Shown here: piece after piece, positions 1 to 7,944 of the stretch
Position numbering within the stretch: position 1 is the first letter of the stretch
How the letters are laid out: each line of letters opens with the position of its first letter
From: Microbacteriaceae bacterium
Lineage (GTDB): Bacteria; Actinomycetota; Actinomycetes; Actinomycetales; Microbacteriaceae
Length of the DNA stretch: 34,674 bases
Assembly: GCA_947443745.1 (NCBI GenBank)
Contig: CANEXL010000008.1
Location: forward strand, 1 to 34,674
Direction: 5' to 3'
Translations under genes and position numbers: made by a program
Notes under the pieces: model-generated
What the model was told of the DNA's origin: nothing
The model's input: the letters and a program-made list of their open reading frames with translations, nothing else
Database searches by the model: none

Positions 1-2
1 CT

Positions 3-941
3 CCACTACCCTCGCTGTCCTCGGAGGTCGCCGTGAGTGACCACTGCGTTCCCGCACCTCTGTTGCTCGGCTTGCTCGACGAACCGGAGGACCAGCGGCA
101 ATCCGTCGCTCACTATGTTCCTGCGCGCGATGGGCACCTGCTGCTAACCGGTGATCAAGGCTCGGGACGCTCTCGAACGTTGAGTCTCCTGGCTGATCAG
201 GCATTGATCACGAAACCCCTGGGCGCCCACGATGCGGAGGGAGCCTGGGATGCCTTGACGACCGTCATTCCCGATGGCACTCTCGTGCTGATCGATGACA
301 TAGAGGCGCTTCTCGCGACGTTCACGCTTGAGCACCGCGATGCCTTTGTCGAAGCGTTGATGGCCTTGTTGCGAACGGGACCGAGCCGTGGCATTTACCT
401 CGTCATTGCCTCGCACGGTGGGGCGCTCTACGCCACCGCCTGGATGGCCCTCATGAAATCAACTCTGACACTTGGGCCGGCGGCGGGAAGGGCTACGTGG
501 CAGAACCATGCCGTGCAGCTTGCCCTCGGGGAACGACCCCCACAGGGAGCTTTAGCCTCTGCGAGTGTGTCAAAAGTTCTGTGGCACCCTGGCCAACCGT
601 TCGTCGTCGTCAGCCCGCGGCCGAGGCTTCGATTGGCCGAGCTCTCGGCCGCAGCCACTGCCGCCGTGCACTTCACCGATGTGGGCCGCCTTGAGAGCCA
701 GCCTCTCCAGATAACGTCCGAAGATTCAGCGCAGGTTTTTATCGGGGATGTCGAGGATTGGCAGTCACAGTACTCATTGCTTGCCAAGCTCAGGCCCCAC
801 GCGACGTTTATCTTCGATGATTGTTCGCCAGCGGAGGTTCGCGCCGTTCGGCGTTCGCGCGATGTTTTGCCACACACGCAACGAGGCCTCGCTGTCAGCG
901 TGACTCCCGAGGGCGCCATGAGTCGGGTGAGACTGACCTAG
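3..941 (+). CDS. FtsK/SpoIIIE-domain ATPase, C-terminal fragment (5' end outside window)
   Basis: The reading frame is open to the left edge of the window, so this is the 3' end of a larger gene. The GTG at 33 is probably an internal valine and not the start. The fragment resembles the last ATPase module of multi-domain FtsK/SpoIIIE (EccC-like) proteins of Micrococcales. It has a linker with a GLLDEP motif, a P-loop read as GDQGSGRS, a Walker B-like strand ending in IDD, and the closing pattern IGDVEDWQ...FDDCSPAEVR seen at the end of such proteins. The usual P-loop lysine is arginine (GSGRS), so this module is probably degenerate and regulatory while ATP hydrolysis sits in upstream modules not seen here. 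Such proteins translocate DNA or drive type VII-like secretion; which applies cannot be told from the fragment. Confidence 0.72.
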   Translation, partial: PLPSLSSEVAVSDHCVPAPLLLGLLDEPEDQRQSVAHYVPARDGHLLLTGDQGSGRSRTLSLLADQALITKPLGAHDAEGAWDALTTVIPDGTLVLIDDIEALLATFTLEHRDAFVEALMALLRTGPSRGIYLVIASHGGALYATAWMALMKSTLTLGPAAGRATWQNHAVQLALGERPPQGALASASVSKVLWHPGQPFVVVSPRPRLRLAELSAAATAAVHFTDVGRLESQPLQITSEDSAQVFIGDVEDWQSQYSLLAKLRPHATFIFDDCSPAEVRAVRRSRDVLPHTQRGLAVSVTPEGAMSRVRLT

Positions 942-1055
942 TGCCGCATTTGCGAACGAAATTGACGTTCCGCAGAGGTTCTCATAACCTGAAATCTTGT
1001 AAGGTCACCGGCCTTCGTTATCGAGAAGAACCAAGAGCGAACAGGAGTCCTCCTC

Positions 1056-1388
1056 GTGCAGGATCAAGAAAAGAACGCGTCAACCGAATCCGTCGTGGCG
1101 CTCACCGCAGAGATCAGAAGTCTTCCCGGTCATGAATCCCGCGTCGCGAATCTCCTCTCCGGCTACACGACTCAGGTTCGTGCCGAGGAGGGCAATCGCT
1201 TCTTTGCCGCCTCGTCAAGCCAAACCGACCCGACACTTTTTCTCGTCTACGAGGAATACCGGGATGCTGCAGCCTTTCAGGCGCACCTTCACGCATCTGA
1301 GAATGCCGTCTTCAACGCCGCACTCTCCGAACACGTCTCCGACGGGGGTTCCGTGCTGACGATGCTCAACCTGATTGACGCTAGCTAG
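1056..1388 (+). CDS. ABM-fold putative quinol monooxygenase
   Basis: A 110-residue protein with the antibiotic biosynthesis monooxygenase (ABM) ferredoxin-like fold. The pattern runs from a first strand (VVALTAEI), through a helix (HESRVANLLSG), to the strand FLVYEEYRDAAAFQAHLHAS, which is typical of YgiN/YcnE-like proteins. These are small cytosolic dimers that oxidise quinols or similar aromatics without a cofactor; the substrate here is unknown. Translation starts at a GTG preceded by AGGAG at 1043-1047, a normal ribosome binding site. The gene is convergent with alanine dehydrogenase, and the two stop codons share the palindrome CTAG at 1385-1388. Family assignment is fairly safe; the function is not. 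Confidence 0.75.
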   Translation: MQDQEKNASTESVVALTAEIRSLPGHESRVANLLSGYTTQVRAEEGNRFFAASSSQTDPTLFLVYEEYRDAAAFQAHLHASENAVFNAALSEHVSDGGSVLTMLNLIDAS

Positions 1389-2500
1389 GCGAAAACCGAC
1401 TCTAGGTCGCGGCACTCCACTCCGACAGCCGCGGCGACGGCGGGGTTAACGACCGAACCCTCGTGGGTGTTCAGTCCCAGCTTGAGGGCGGGGTCCGCGG
1501 CAAGCGCCTTCTTCCAGCCGTGGTTTGCCACAGCGCGAACGTAGGGGAGCGTGGCGTTGGTCAGCGCATACGTCGATGTGTTGGGCACGGCGCCGGGCAT
1601 GTTCGCTACGCAATAGAAGAGCGAATTGTGCACGGTGAACGTGGGATCGGCATGCGTCGTGGCATGGGTGTCGGCAAAGCAACCTCCCTGATCCACAGCG
1701 ATGTCCACGAGGACGCTGCCGGGCTTCATGCGCGAGACGAGGTCGTTGCTCACGAGCTTGGGGGCTTTAGCTCCGGGAATCAAAACGGATCCGATAACCA
1801 GGTCGGCCGTCAGCAGTGCCTTCTCAATTTCAAAGGAGTTGGACGCGATTGTCTTGATGCGACCTTCGTAGAGGGCATCGAGCTCGCGCAGGCGGAAGAG
1901 GTTCGTGTCGAGAACGGTCACGTCGGCACCCATTCCAACGGCAATCTGAACGGAGTTGGTGCCGGCAACGCCGCCACCGAGAACGACGACCTTGGCGGGG
2001 TGAGTTCCGGGAACGCCGGGAACGAGAAGTCCGGGTCCGCCGTTGGGCTTGAGCATTGCGGCCGCACCCACGATGGGGGCCAAACGGCCGGCAACCTCAC
2101 TCATGGGCGCCAGCAAAGGAAGCGCACGGGTGGGAAGCTGAACCGTCTCGTAGGCAATAGCCGTGACCTTGGCGGCAACGAGAGCATGCGTCAACGCAGG
2201 TTCAGCGGCCAGGTGTAGATAGGTGAAGAGCACGAGTCCCTCGCGAAAGTATTGGTACTCGCTCGCGACAGGCTCCTTGACCTTGAGGAGAACGTCAGCG
2301 GCAGCCCAGACGGACGCGGCGTCCGCGAGGATGGTGGCACCCGCCGTGACGTATTCGGCATCCGTGATGGAAGAGCCCAGACCGGCCCCCGCCTGAACGA
2401 GAACCTCGTGACCGTTGGCAACCAGATCGTGCACGCCAGCCGGTGTTATCGCAACGCGAAACTCATTGTTCTTGATTTCGGTGGGGACTGCGACCTTCAT
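1385..2500 (-). CDS. ald: alanine dehydrogenase
   Basis: Catalyses reversible NAD-dependent oxidative deamination of L-alanine to pyruvate and ammonium. The open frame extends to 2590, but the ATG at 2500 is chosen. It has AAGGAG at 2505-2510 just upstream, it gives the family length (371 aa), and it places the pyruvate-binding Lys at residue 75 (VKEP) and the catalytic His at residue 96 (YLHLA), the same numbers as in the Mycobacterium tuberculosis enzyme. The NAD-binding turn VVLGGGVAGTNS and the VDIAVDQGG motif holding the conserved Asp are intact. It is divergent from the polyamine transporter, with a 236-base shared upstream region. With the transporter, asparaginase and transaminase nearby it fits a nitrogen-acquisition neighbourhood. 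Confidence 0.96.
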   Translation of the reverse strand: MKVAVPTEIKNNEFRVAITPAGVHDLVANGHEVLVQAGAGLGSSITDAEYVTAGATILADAASVWAAADVLLKVKEPVASEYQYFREGLVLFTYLHLAAEPALTHALVAAKVTAIAYETVQLPTRALPLLAPMSEVAGRLAPIVGAAAMLKPNGGPGLLVPGVPGTHPAKVVVLGGGVAGTNSVQIAVGMGADVTVLDTNLFRLRELDALYEGRIKTIASNSFEIEKALLTADLVIGSVLIPGAKAPKLVSNDLVSRMKPGSVLVDIAVDQGGCFADTHATTHADPTFTVHNSLFYCVANMPGAVPNTSTYALTNATLPYVRAVANHGWKKALAADPALKLGLNTHEGSVVNPAVAAAVGVECRDLESVFA

Positions 2501-2736
2501 GATTCTCCTTGGCTGCGCGGCGGCTTTGGATAACCCCGTCGACAACACCATACCGGGGGAGACTGACGAAAAGGAATGCTTTATGACCATTTTGGTACGG
2601 ATTTCGTAAATTTTGTGTAACTTTCATGCGCATTTGCACATTCGGCCTGCATGGACACGGTCATGTGTGCCAGTATCAGGACACGTACCGTCGGAGGCAG
2701 TGATGCTCTCGGCCACATCAGGGGAGCACTCAGATT
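2501..2736. promoter_or_regulatory. divergent ald / potD upstream region
   Basis: This 236-base region lies between two divergent genes and is more AT-rich around 2570-2640 than its surroundings. The ald ribosome binding site (AAGGAG on the minus strand) is at 2505-2510 and the potD site (AGGGGAG) at 2720-2726. A possible plus-strand promoter for potD is TGGACA (2652-2657), 16 bases, TATCAG (2674-2679); it is only a moderate match. I could not identify a convincing regulator site. Confidence 0.45.
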
Positions 2737-3951
2737 ATGACCGAACGCGACATGCCAAAAGATCCTCGAGTTCAAGCTCTGATCAAACACGCGATGAGTT
2801 CGAAGGTCACGAGACGCACTCTTCTTGCTTCCGCTGGAGCGGGCGCCGTCGTTGCCGGGCTCGCTGCGTGTGCCCCCGGGGCCAGCGCCACCATCACTCC
2901 CGCCGCCGACACCTCTGCCGCCGACAAGACACTGCGCTGGGCAAACTGGCCTCTCTACATTGACGTTGACGATGCGGGCGCTTATCCCACTCTCGTGGCG
3001 TTCGAAGCACAATCGGGCATCACGGTGGACTACCAAGAGGCCATCTCCTCCAACGAAGAGTTCTACGCCGTTGTGAAGGATCAACTCGAACTGGGGCAAG
3101 ACATCGGGTATGACTTGATGACCCTCACCGACTACTTTGCAGCCCGCATGGTGCGTCGCGGTGTTGCTCAGCCCATCGACATGGCGGCCATGCCCAATGT
3201 CGCAGCGAACCTGTCACCAGGGCTCGCGAACATCACCTATGACCCAGGACGCATGTACTCCATCCCCTGGCAGTCAGGCCTCACTGGCCTGGGGTGGAAC
3301 AACGCAGATTTCCCCGGCGGCATGACGTCTGTCGAAGAACTGTGGGATCCCTTGCTCAAAGGAAAGATCACTCTGCTCAATGCGTGGACCGACACGATTG
3401 GTCTCATCATGCAGAGTCAAGGGGTCAACATCGACGGAGACTGGGGTCAGGATCAGTTCGACGCTGCTCTCGAGGTCGTCTCGAAGCAGGTCGCTGATGG
3501 TCAGGTTCGTGCCTTCACCGGCAACAACTACAGCGAAGAATTCGCGAGTGGCAACATTACGGCTGCCATGGTCTGGTCGGGCGACCTGTTCATCATGAAC
3601 ACCGAAGCCCAGTCGGACAAGTACGGATTTGCCGTCCCAGAAAAGGGTGGATACCTGTGGAGTGACAACTTCATGATCCCCATGGGCTCTGCACACAAGG
3701 CCAACGCCGAGGAACTCATTAACTACTACTACGACCCGGCTGTTGCGGCGCAGGTTGCGGCCTACGTGAACTACATCACCCCTGTCGTGGGTGCTCAAGA
3801 AGAGATGATGAAGATTGACCCCGCTCTGGCGGCGAACCCCCTCATCTTCCCCGATGCGGCAACCCTCGCTCGCTCGCACGCCTTCCGTCAGCTCACCCCC
3901 GAAGAGGACTCCGCCTACTCGATTGCCTTCGAGAAGGCCAAGGTCGCCTAG
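2737..3951 (+). CDS. potD: polyamine ABC transporter substrate-binding lipoprotein (PotD-type)
   Basis: Extracytoplasmic binding protein of the spermidine/putrescine family (404 aa). The N-terminus has a twin-arginine motif (TRRTLL, Arg26-Arg27), a hydrophobic stretch and the lipobox LAAC with Cys45, so it is predicted to be a Tat-exported lipoprotein. The mature part has PotD features: LRWANWPLYID at the start, a conserved YDLMTLTDYF segment, IPWQSGLTGLGWN, and MVWSGDLFIMN near the ligand cleft. AGGGGAG at 2720-2726 supports the ATG at 2737. It is the first gene of potDABC, and its TAG stop is followed directly by the GTG of potA. Whether the ligand is putrescine, spermidine or another amine cannot be decided from sequence. 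Confidence 0.9.
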   Translation: MTERDMPKDPRVQALIKHAMSSKVTRRTLLASAGAGAVVAGLAACAPGASATITPAADTSAADKTLRWANWPLYIDVDDAGAYPTLVAFEAQSGITVDYQEAISSNEEFYAVVKDQLELGQDIGYDLMTLTDYFAARMVRRGVAQPIDMAAMPNVAANLSPGLANITYDPGRMYSIPWQSGLTGLGWNNADFPGGMTSVEELWDPLLKGKITLLNAWTDTIGLIMQSQGVNIDGDWGQDQFDAALEVVSKQVADGQVRAFTGNNYSEEFASGNITAAMVWSGDLFIMNTEAQSDKYGFAVPEKGGYLWSDNFMIPMGSAHKANAEELINYYYDPAVAAQVAAYVNYITPVVGAQEEMMKIDPALAANPLIFPDAATLARSHAFRQLTPEEDSAYSIAFEKAKVA

Positions 3952-5151
3952 GTGGCAACGGGCACATTTGCCGAGAGTGGTGCCGACCTTGAACTGGTGG
4001 GCATCACCAAGCGCTTCCCCGGTTTTACCGCCATCGAGAATCTCGACCTCTACATTCCCGCCGGGTCGTTCTTTGCGTTGCTCGGCCCCAGCGGCTGCGG
4101 CAAGACGACGACTCTGCGGCTCGTTGCCGGGCTCGAAGACCCCACGGAAGGCAAGATCTTGGTCGGCGGTAAAGACGTCACCAACACCAAGCCCTACCAG
4201 CGCCCCGTCAACACTGTTTTTCAAAGCTATGCACTCTTTCCGCACATGACGGTGCTCGAAAACGTGGCATTTGGGTTGCATCGTCGTGGCATCAAGGATG
4301 CGGTGGCCAAGGCTCATGAAGCCTTGCTTTTGGTTGAGTTGGATCACGTTTCCAACCGCAAGCCTCAGCAGCTTTCCGGTGGCCAGCAGCAGCGTGTTGC
4401 GCTCGCGCGTGCCATTGTCAATCGCCCCGCATTGCTCCTGCTCGACGAGCCCCTCGGTGCACTCGACTTGAAGCTTCGCCGTCAGATGCAACTTGAGCTG
4501 AAGGCCATCCAAACTGAGGTGGGACTGACCTTCTTGCACGTCACGCACGACCAAGAGGAAGCCATGACCATGGCCGACACGGTGGCCGTCATGAACAAGG
4601 GCCACATTGAGCAAATGGGCGCTCCGCAGGAGCTGTACGAAATGCCTCGAACGGCATTCGTCGCCAGTTTCCTCGGCCAATCCAACCTTTTCACGGGGGA
4701 GGTCTCCGCCGGCCCCGCGGACTCCCTCTCGCTAGAGATTGGCGGAAATCGCATTGTCGTTCCGCGATCTCGTGCTGCACGCCATACCGGCAAAGTCACG
4801 CTCGGTGTTCGTCCCGAAAAACTGACTCTGCACACCGAAGCCCCCGCTCACGACGCGACCCGCAACGTTCTGAATGGCGGAACGGTCAAGGATGTCTCCT
4901 CTAGCGGCGTCAGCACCCAGTACATTGTGTCGTTCCCCAACGTGGGAGACATTGTGGTTTTCGCGCAAAACATGGTTTTTGGCCCCGTCGTCCACGAGGG
5001 TGCCTCCGTCTCCGTGTCCTGGAACATCGAGCGCGGATTCGGTCTTGAGGACCACCCGGAAGAGGCTGGAAAGTTCGTGCCGGACGACAGCACCGCGAGC
5101 ATTGCCGTCGCTCAGCGCAAGGCGCTGTTCGCGGAGCTCGAGGGGGCATAA
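3952..5151 (+). CDS. potA: polyamine ABC transporter ATP-binding protein
   Basis: The cytosolic ATPase subunit that powers the PotB/PotC channel (399 aa). It shows Walker A GPSGCGKT (45-52), the Q-loop in VFQSYALFP, the signature LSGGQ (141-145), Walker B LLLLDEP (Asp165-Glu166) and the switch His199, followed by a C-terminal TOBE-type domain typical of PotA. The GTG start abuts the potD stop codon with no spacer and has only a weak upstream purine stretch, so translation is probably coupled to potD. The neighbour order potD-potA-potB-potC is complete and tightly packed. Confidence 0.95.
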   Translation: MATGTFAESGADLELVGITKRFPGFTAIENLDLYIPAGSFFALLGPSGCGKTTTLRLVAGLEDPTEGKILVGGKDVTNTKPYQRPVNTVFQSYALFPHMTVLENVAFGLHRRGIKDAVAKAHEALLLVELDHVSNRKPQQLSGGQQQRVALARAIVNRPALLLLDEPLGALDLKLRRQMQLELKAIQTEVGLTFLHVTHDQEEAMTMADTVAVMNKGHIEQMGAPQELYEMPRTAFVASFLGQSNLFTGEVSAGPADSLSLEIGGNRIVVPRSRAARHTGKVTLGVRPEKLTLHTEAPAHDATRNVLNGGTVKDVSSSGVSTQYIVSFPNVGDIVVFAQNMVFGPVVHEGASVSVSWNIERGFGLEDHPEEAGKFVPDDSTASIAVAQRKALFAELEGA

Positions 5152-5153
5152 CC

Positions 5154-6068
5154 GTGGCATTTGCGGCTTTCGCCAGTTCGGCGCAGGCAGTTGATGCGGC
5201 GCCCCGAAAGAGCTCAAAAGTTGCGCTCGTTCTGCTGGCACCGGGTCTCGCCTATCTCGCTCTCTTCTTTCTTACCCCGCTCATCGCCCTGATTCTCACC
5301 TCTCTTCAAGCGCCTGCGCTCTACGGCGACATGGGGGAGTTCGTCTATGCGTTCCGCTGGGAAAACTACGTTTCCGTCGTCAATGAGTACGGCGATACGT
5401 TCCTGCGTTCCTTCGGATACGCCCTGATCGCGACAGTCGCGGCGCTGCTTGTCAGCTATCCCATCGCCTATTTCATTGGGGTGTGGGCGCGCAAATGGCC
5501 TGTGGTTCAAGCTGTTGCGCTCATCCTCGTCATTGCACCCTTCTTCATTTCCTTCCTCCTGAGGACCCTCGCGTGGAAGCAGATTTTCAGCGATGACAGC
5601 TGGACCATGGAGACGCTCAAGGCCCTGTCGATTCTGGGGCCGGATGCGCACTTCACGGGCACCCCATTTGCCGTCATCTTCGGTCTCACCTACAACTTCA
5701 TCCCGTTCATGACGTTGCCCATCTACACGACGTTGGAGCGCCTCGACACGCGTTATCTGGAGGCCAGTGGCGACCTCTACGCCAGGCCCAGCACGACGTT
5801 TTTCAAGGTCACGTTGCCGCTGTCGATGCCCGGAATCGTGTCGGGAACGTTGCTGACCTTCATTCCCGCATCCGGTGACTACATCAACGCTTCGGGAGAC
5901 TTCTTGGGTGGGCCAGGAACGCAGATGGTCGGTAACGCGATTCAATCGAACTTCTTGGTCATCCTGCAATATCCGGCGGCGGCGGCGCTGTCGATTATGT
6001 TGATGGCCGTCATTCTGGTCATTGTCGCGATTTATGTGAAACGTAGCGGAACCGAGGACCTGATCTAA
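5154..6068 (+). CDS. potB: polyamine ABC transporter permease (PotB-type)
   Basis: A 304-residue inner-membrane permease of the PotB/MalF superfamily with about six membrane spans, the first at roughly residues 23-50. The cytoplasmic EAA loop that docks on PotA is at residues 203-227 (EASGDLYARPS...LPLSMPG). The usual glycine after the DLY position is alanine here, which is a mild deviation. The GTG start lies 2 bases after the potA stop and has a purine run (AGGGGG, 5141-5146) in the end of potA as ribosome binding site. Its stop overlaps the potC start. Confidence 0.93.
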   Translation: MAFAAFASSAQAVDAAPRKSSKVALVLLAPGLAYLALFFLTPLIALILTSLQAPALYGDMGEFVYAFRWENYVSVVNEYGDTFLRSFGYALIATVAALLVSYPIAYFIGVWARKWPVVQAVALILVIAPFFISFLLRTLAWKQIFSDDSWTMETLKALSILGPDAHFTGTPFAVIFGLTYNFIPFMTLPIYTTLERLDTRYLEASGDLYARPSTTFFKVTLPLSMPGIVSGTLLTFIPASGDYINASGDFLGGPGTQMVGNAIQSNFLVILQYPAAAALSIMLMAVILVIVAIYVKRSGTEDLI

Positions 6069-6871
6069 TGAGATTCTCCTTTGGCAAGGCACTTCTGCCC
6101 ATCTACACGGTGCTCGCACTCGTCTTTTTGTTGATTCCCATCGGCTACACCTTTGTGTTCTCGTTCAACGCCTCAGATAAGTCCAACATTGTCTGGCGCG
6201 GGTTTACGTTCGAGAACTGGACGACGGTCTGCAACGCTCAGGGTGTCTGCGATTCGTTTGTGAACAGCATCATCATCGGCGTGGTGGCGACGGCTTTGGC
6301 GACAGCCATTGGAACGGCCATGGCCATTGCGTTGGTTCGGTACCGCTTCCGATTCCGCGGCCCGGTCACGCTGCTGCTGTTCTTGCCGATGGCAACCCCC
6401 GAAGTTGTCATGGGAGCCGGATTGGCGTCTCAATTCTTGACCGCCGGAGTGGAAAAGGGAATGGTCACGATCATCATCGCCCACACCCTGTTCTGCCTGA
6501 GCTTTGTGGTGGTCACGGTCAAGGCGCGTGTCTCGAGCCTGGATCCTGCACTAGAAGAAGCCGGCCGTGATCTCTATGGTTCCCCAGCACAGGTTTTCTG
6601 GCGCATCACGTTCCCGTTGCTTCTGCCGGGAATTATGGCGGCAGCCCTGCTGTCCTTCGCGCTCAGCTTCGACGATTTCATCATTACGTACTTCAACTCG
6701 GGAAGCGTCTACACGTTCCCCAAGTTTGTCTATATCTCGGCGGCGAGAGGGATCCCGGCTCAGGCAAACGTTATTGCCTCGGCGGTATTCTTCCTAGCCT
6801 TAGCGATTGTGATTGTGTCGCAGGTGTTCGCATCCCGCAAGGCCAAAAAGCTGGCGGCACCGATCAGCTAA
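6068..6871 (+). CDS. potC: polyamine ABC transporter permease (PotC-type)
   Basis: The second permease subunit (267 aa) forming the heterodimeric channel with PotB. It has an N-terminal span at about residues 9-32 and the EAA loop at 163-188 (EEAGRDLYGSP...FPLLLPG), then the SFDDFIITYF segment characteristic of PotC. Its ATG shares one base with the potB stop (TAATG), so translation is coupled. This is the last gene of the transporter operon; it is convergent with the asparaginase gene, and a small tandem repeat lies in between. No other pot gene is visible nearby. Confidence 0.94.
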   Translation: MRFSFGKALLPIYTVLALVFLLIPIGYTFVFSFNASDKSNIVWRGFTFENWTTVCNAQGVCDSFVNSIIIGVVATALATAIGTAMAIALVRYRFRFRGPVTLLLFLPMATPEVVMGAGLASQFLTAGVEKGMVTIIIAHTLFCLSFVVVTVKARVSSLDPALEEAGRDLYGSPAQVFWRITFPLLLPGIMAAALLSFALSFDDFIITYFNSGSVYTFPKFVYISAARGIPAQANVIASAVFFLALAIVIVSQVFASRKAKKLAAPIS

Positions 6872-6885
6872 TGGACAGCTGAGAC

Positions 6886-6921
6886 GGTTGGCTCAGGGGT
6901 TGGCTCAGGGGTTGGCTCAGG
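6886..6921. repeat. three perfect tandem copies of a 12-bp unit
   Basis: The unit GGTTGGCTCAGG occurs at 6886-6897, 6898-6909 and 6910-6921 without mismatch. It lies in the short gap between the convergent stop codons of potC and the asparaginase gene. It does not form a hairpin and is not followed by a T-run, so it does not look like an intrinsic terminator. It is most simply a slippage-prone minisatellite. Confidence 0.9.
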
Positions 6922-6933
6922 AGTCGGGTGGCG

Positions 6934-7926
6934 CTAGATGGTGGCGCGGATGACTCCGACGGGTTTTCCGCCGCCTAAAACAGTGAGGCCGAGGTGGGGG
7001 GCAACCGCGTCAACTTGAGCTTGGGCAATGGCGCCGACGCGCACCAAGAGCTGCAGCCCGACGATGGCGGCGGCACGGAGATTGCCATCCAGAATTTTGA
7101 GGGCAACGGTTGTGCCGTCCCAGGTGGAGAGAACCATGACGCCCTCGGCGCCAATCTTGGCAAAGAGACCCATCTTTTCGATGATGACGGTATCGGGTTC
7201 GCCGTCCCCACCGGCGGCCCGCGGATTGGCCAGGACGGCTGCTCGCAAGGAGGCGGCGCTGCGCAGCATCGCGAAGGGCGAATCGACCGACGCAGTGCTC
7301 AGGCCACGAATACCGCGCGCGAGGGCCACAAGCGACATGGCGTGAACGGGCGCTCCGCAGCCATCGATTCCGGTGGCGACAACCTTTTCTCCCGTGAAGC
7401 GTTCCACGATATCGAGAACGCGCTTTTGCAACGGATGCCCCGGGTCGAGATAACCCGCGGTCGGCCAGTCGTTCTGCACGCAGGCCAGCAGCATGGCGGC
7501 GTGCTTGCCGGAGCAGTTCATGTAGACCGGGTCGGCGCCCATGCTGGCCAGAACAAGTTCGTTACGCATGCTCTTATCGGTGGGCCAGTCGGCGGGGCAT
7601 TCCAGAGCATCGGAATTGAGCCTGGCTCGCTCCAGCAACTGGCGAACCAGGGCAGCATGGCTGGCCGAACCCGTGTGGCTTCCGGTAGCGATTGCCGCCT
7701 GTTCGCCCGCAAGTTCGACCCCCGACGCCATCACAGCAATAGCTTGAAAAGGCTTCATGGCAGAACGAGGAAAAACGGGCGCGTCGGGGTTGCCCAGCCG
7801 CAGCAAGGGTTCAGCTGTCAGCCCGTCGAGAACGACGGCACTTCCGGCATGGCGCGACTCAATGAAGCCGCTTCGCTCGTAGACCGCTAATTCGACAGAC
7901 TCGTCGACGGATGCTGTTTCGGCCAC
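6934..7926 (-). CDS. class 3 (Rhizobium etli ReAV-type) L-asparaginase
   Basis: Hydrolyses L-asparagine to aspartate and ammonium. The 330-residue protein belongs to the asparaginase family exemplified by the R. etli enzyme, unrelated to E. coli AnsA/AnsB. Residues corresponding to the known active site are present: the Ser55-Lys58 tandem in PRSAMKP, Ser83 in GSHTG, a candidate partner lysine in LFAKIGAEG, and the zinc-binding trio Cys138, Lys141 (NCSGKH) and Cys190 (DGCGAP). The GTG at 7926 is the only suitable start near the family N-terminus; no clear ribosome binding site precedes it, and the gene lies 18 bases after the gabT stop, so coupling is likely. Together with gabT it forms a minus-strand operon for nitrogen release. 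Confidence 0.9.
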   Translation of the reverse strand: MAETASVDESVELAVYERSGFIESRHAGSAVVLDGLTAEPLLRLGNPDAPVFPRSAMKPFQAIAVMASGVELAGEQAAIATGSHTGSASHAALVRQLLERARLNSDALECPADWPTDKSMRNELVLASMGADPVYMNCSGKHAAMLLACVQNDWPTAGYLDPGHPLQKRVLDIVERFTGEKVVATGIDGCGAPVHAMSLVALARGIRGLSTASVDSPFAMLRSAASLRAAVLANPRAAGGDGEPDTVIIEKMGLFAKIGAEGVMVLSTWDGTTVALKILDGNLRAAAIVGLQLLVRVGAIAQAQVDAVAPHLGLTVLGGGKPVGVIRATI

Positions 7927-7944
7927 GGGCGTGATGAGCGCTAG

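Noticed and set aside
2737-2760. A later start for potD (ATG at 2752 or the one at 2794)
   Set aside because: The ATG at 2737 has the only good ribosome binding site at proper distance and keeps a normal twin-arginine leader.
3274-4680. A 468-codon minus-strand open frame across potD and potA
   Set aside because: No ribosome binding site or family similarity; the plus strand carries clear PotD and PotA motifs over the whole span.
6886-6921. The tandem repeat as a CRISPR remnant or terminator
   Set aside because: Units are adjacent without spacers and do not fold into a hairpin.
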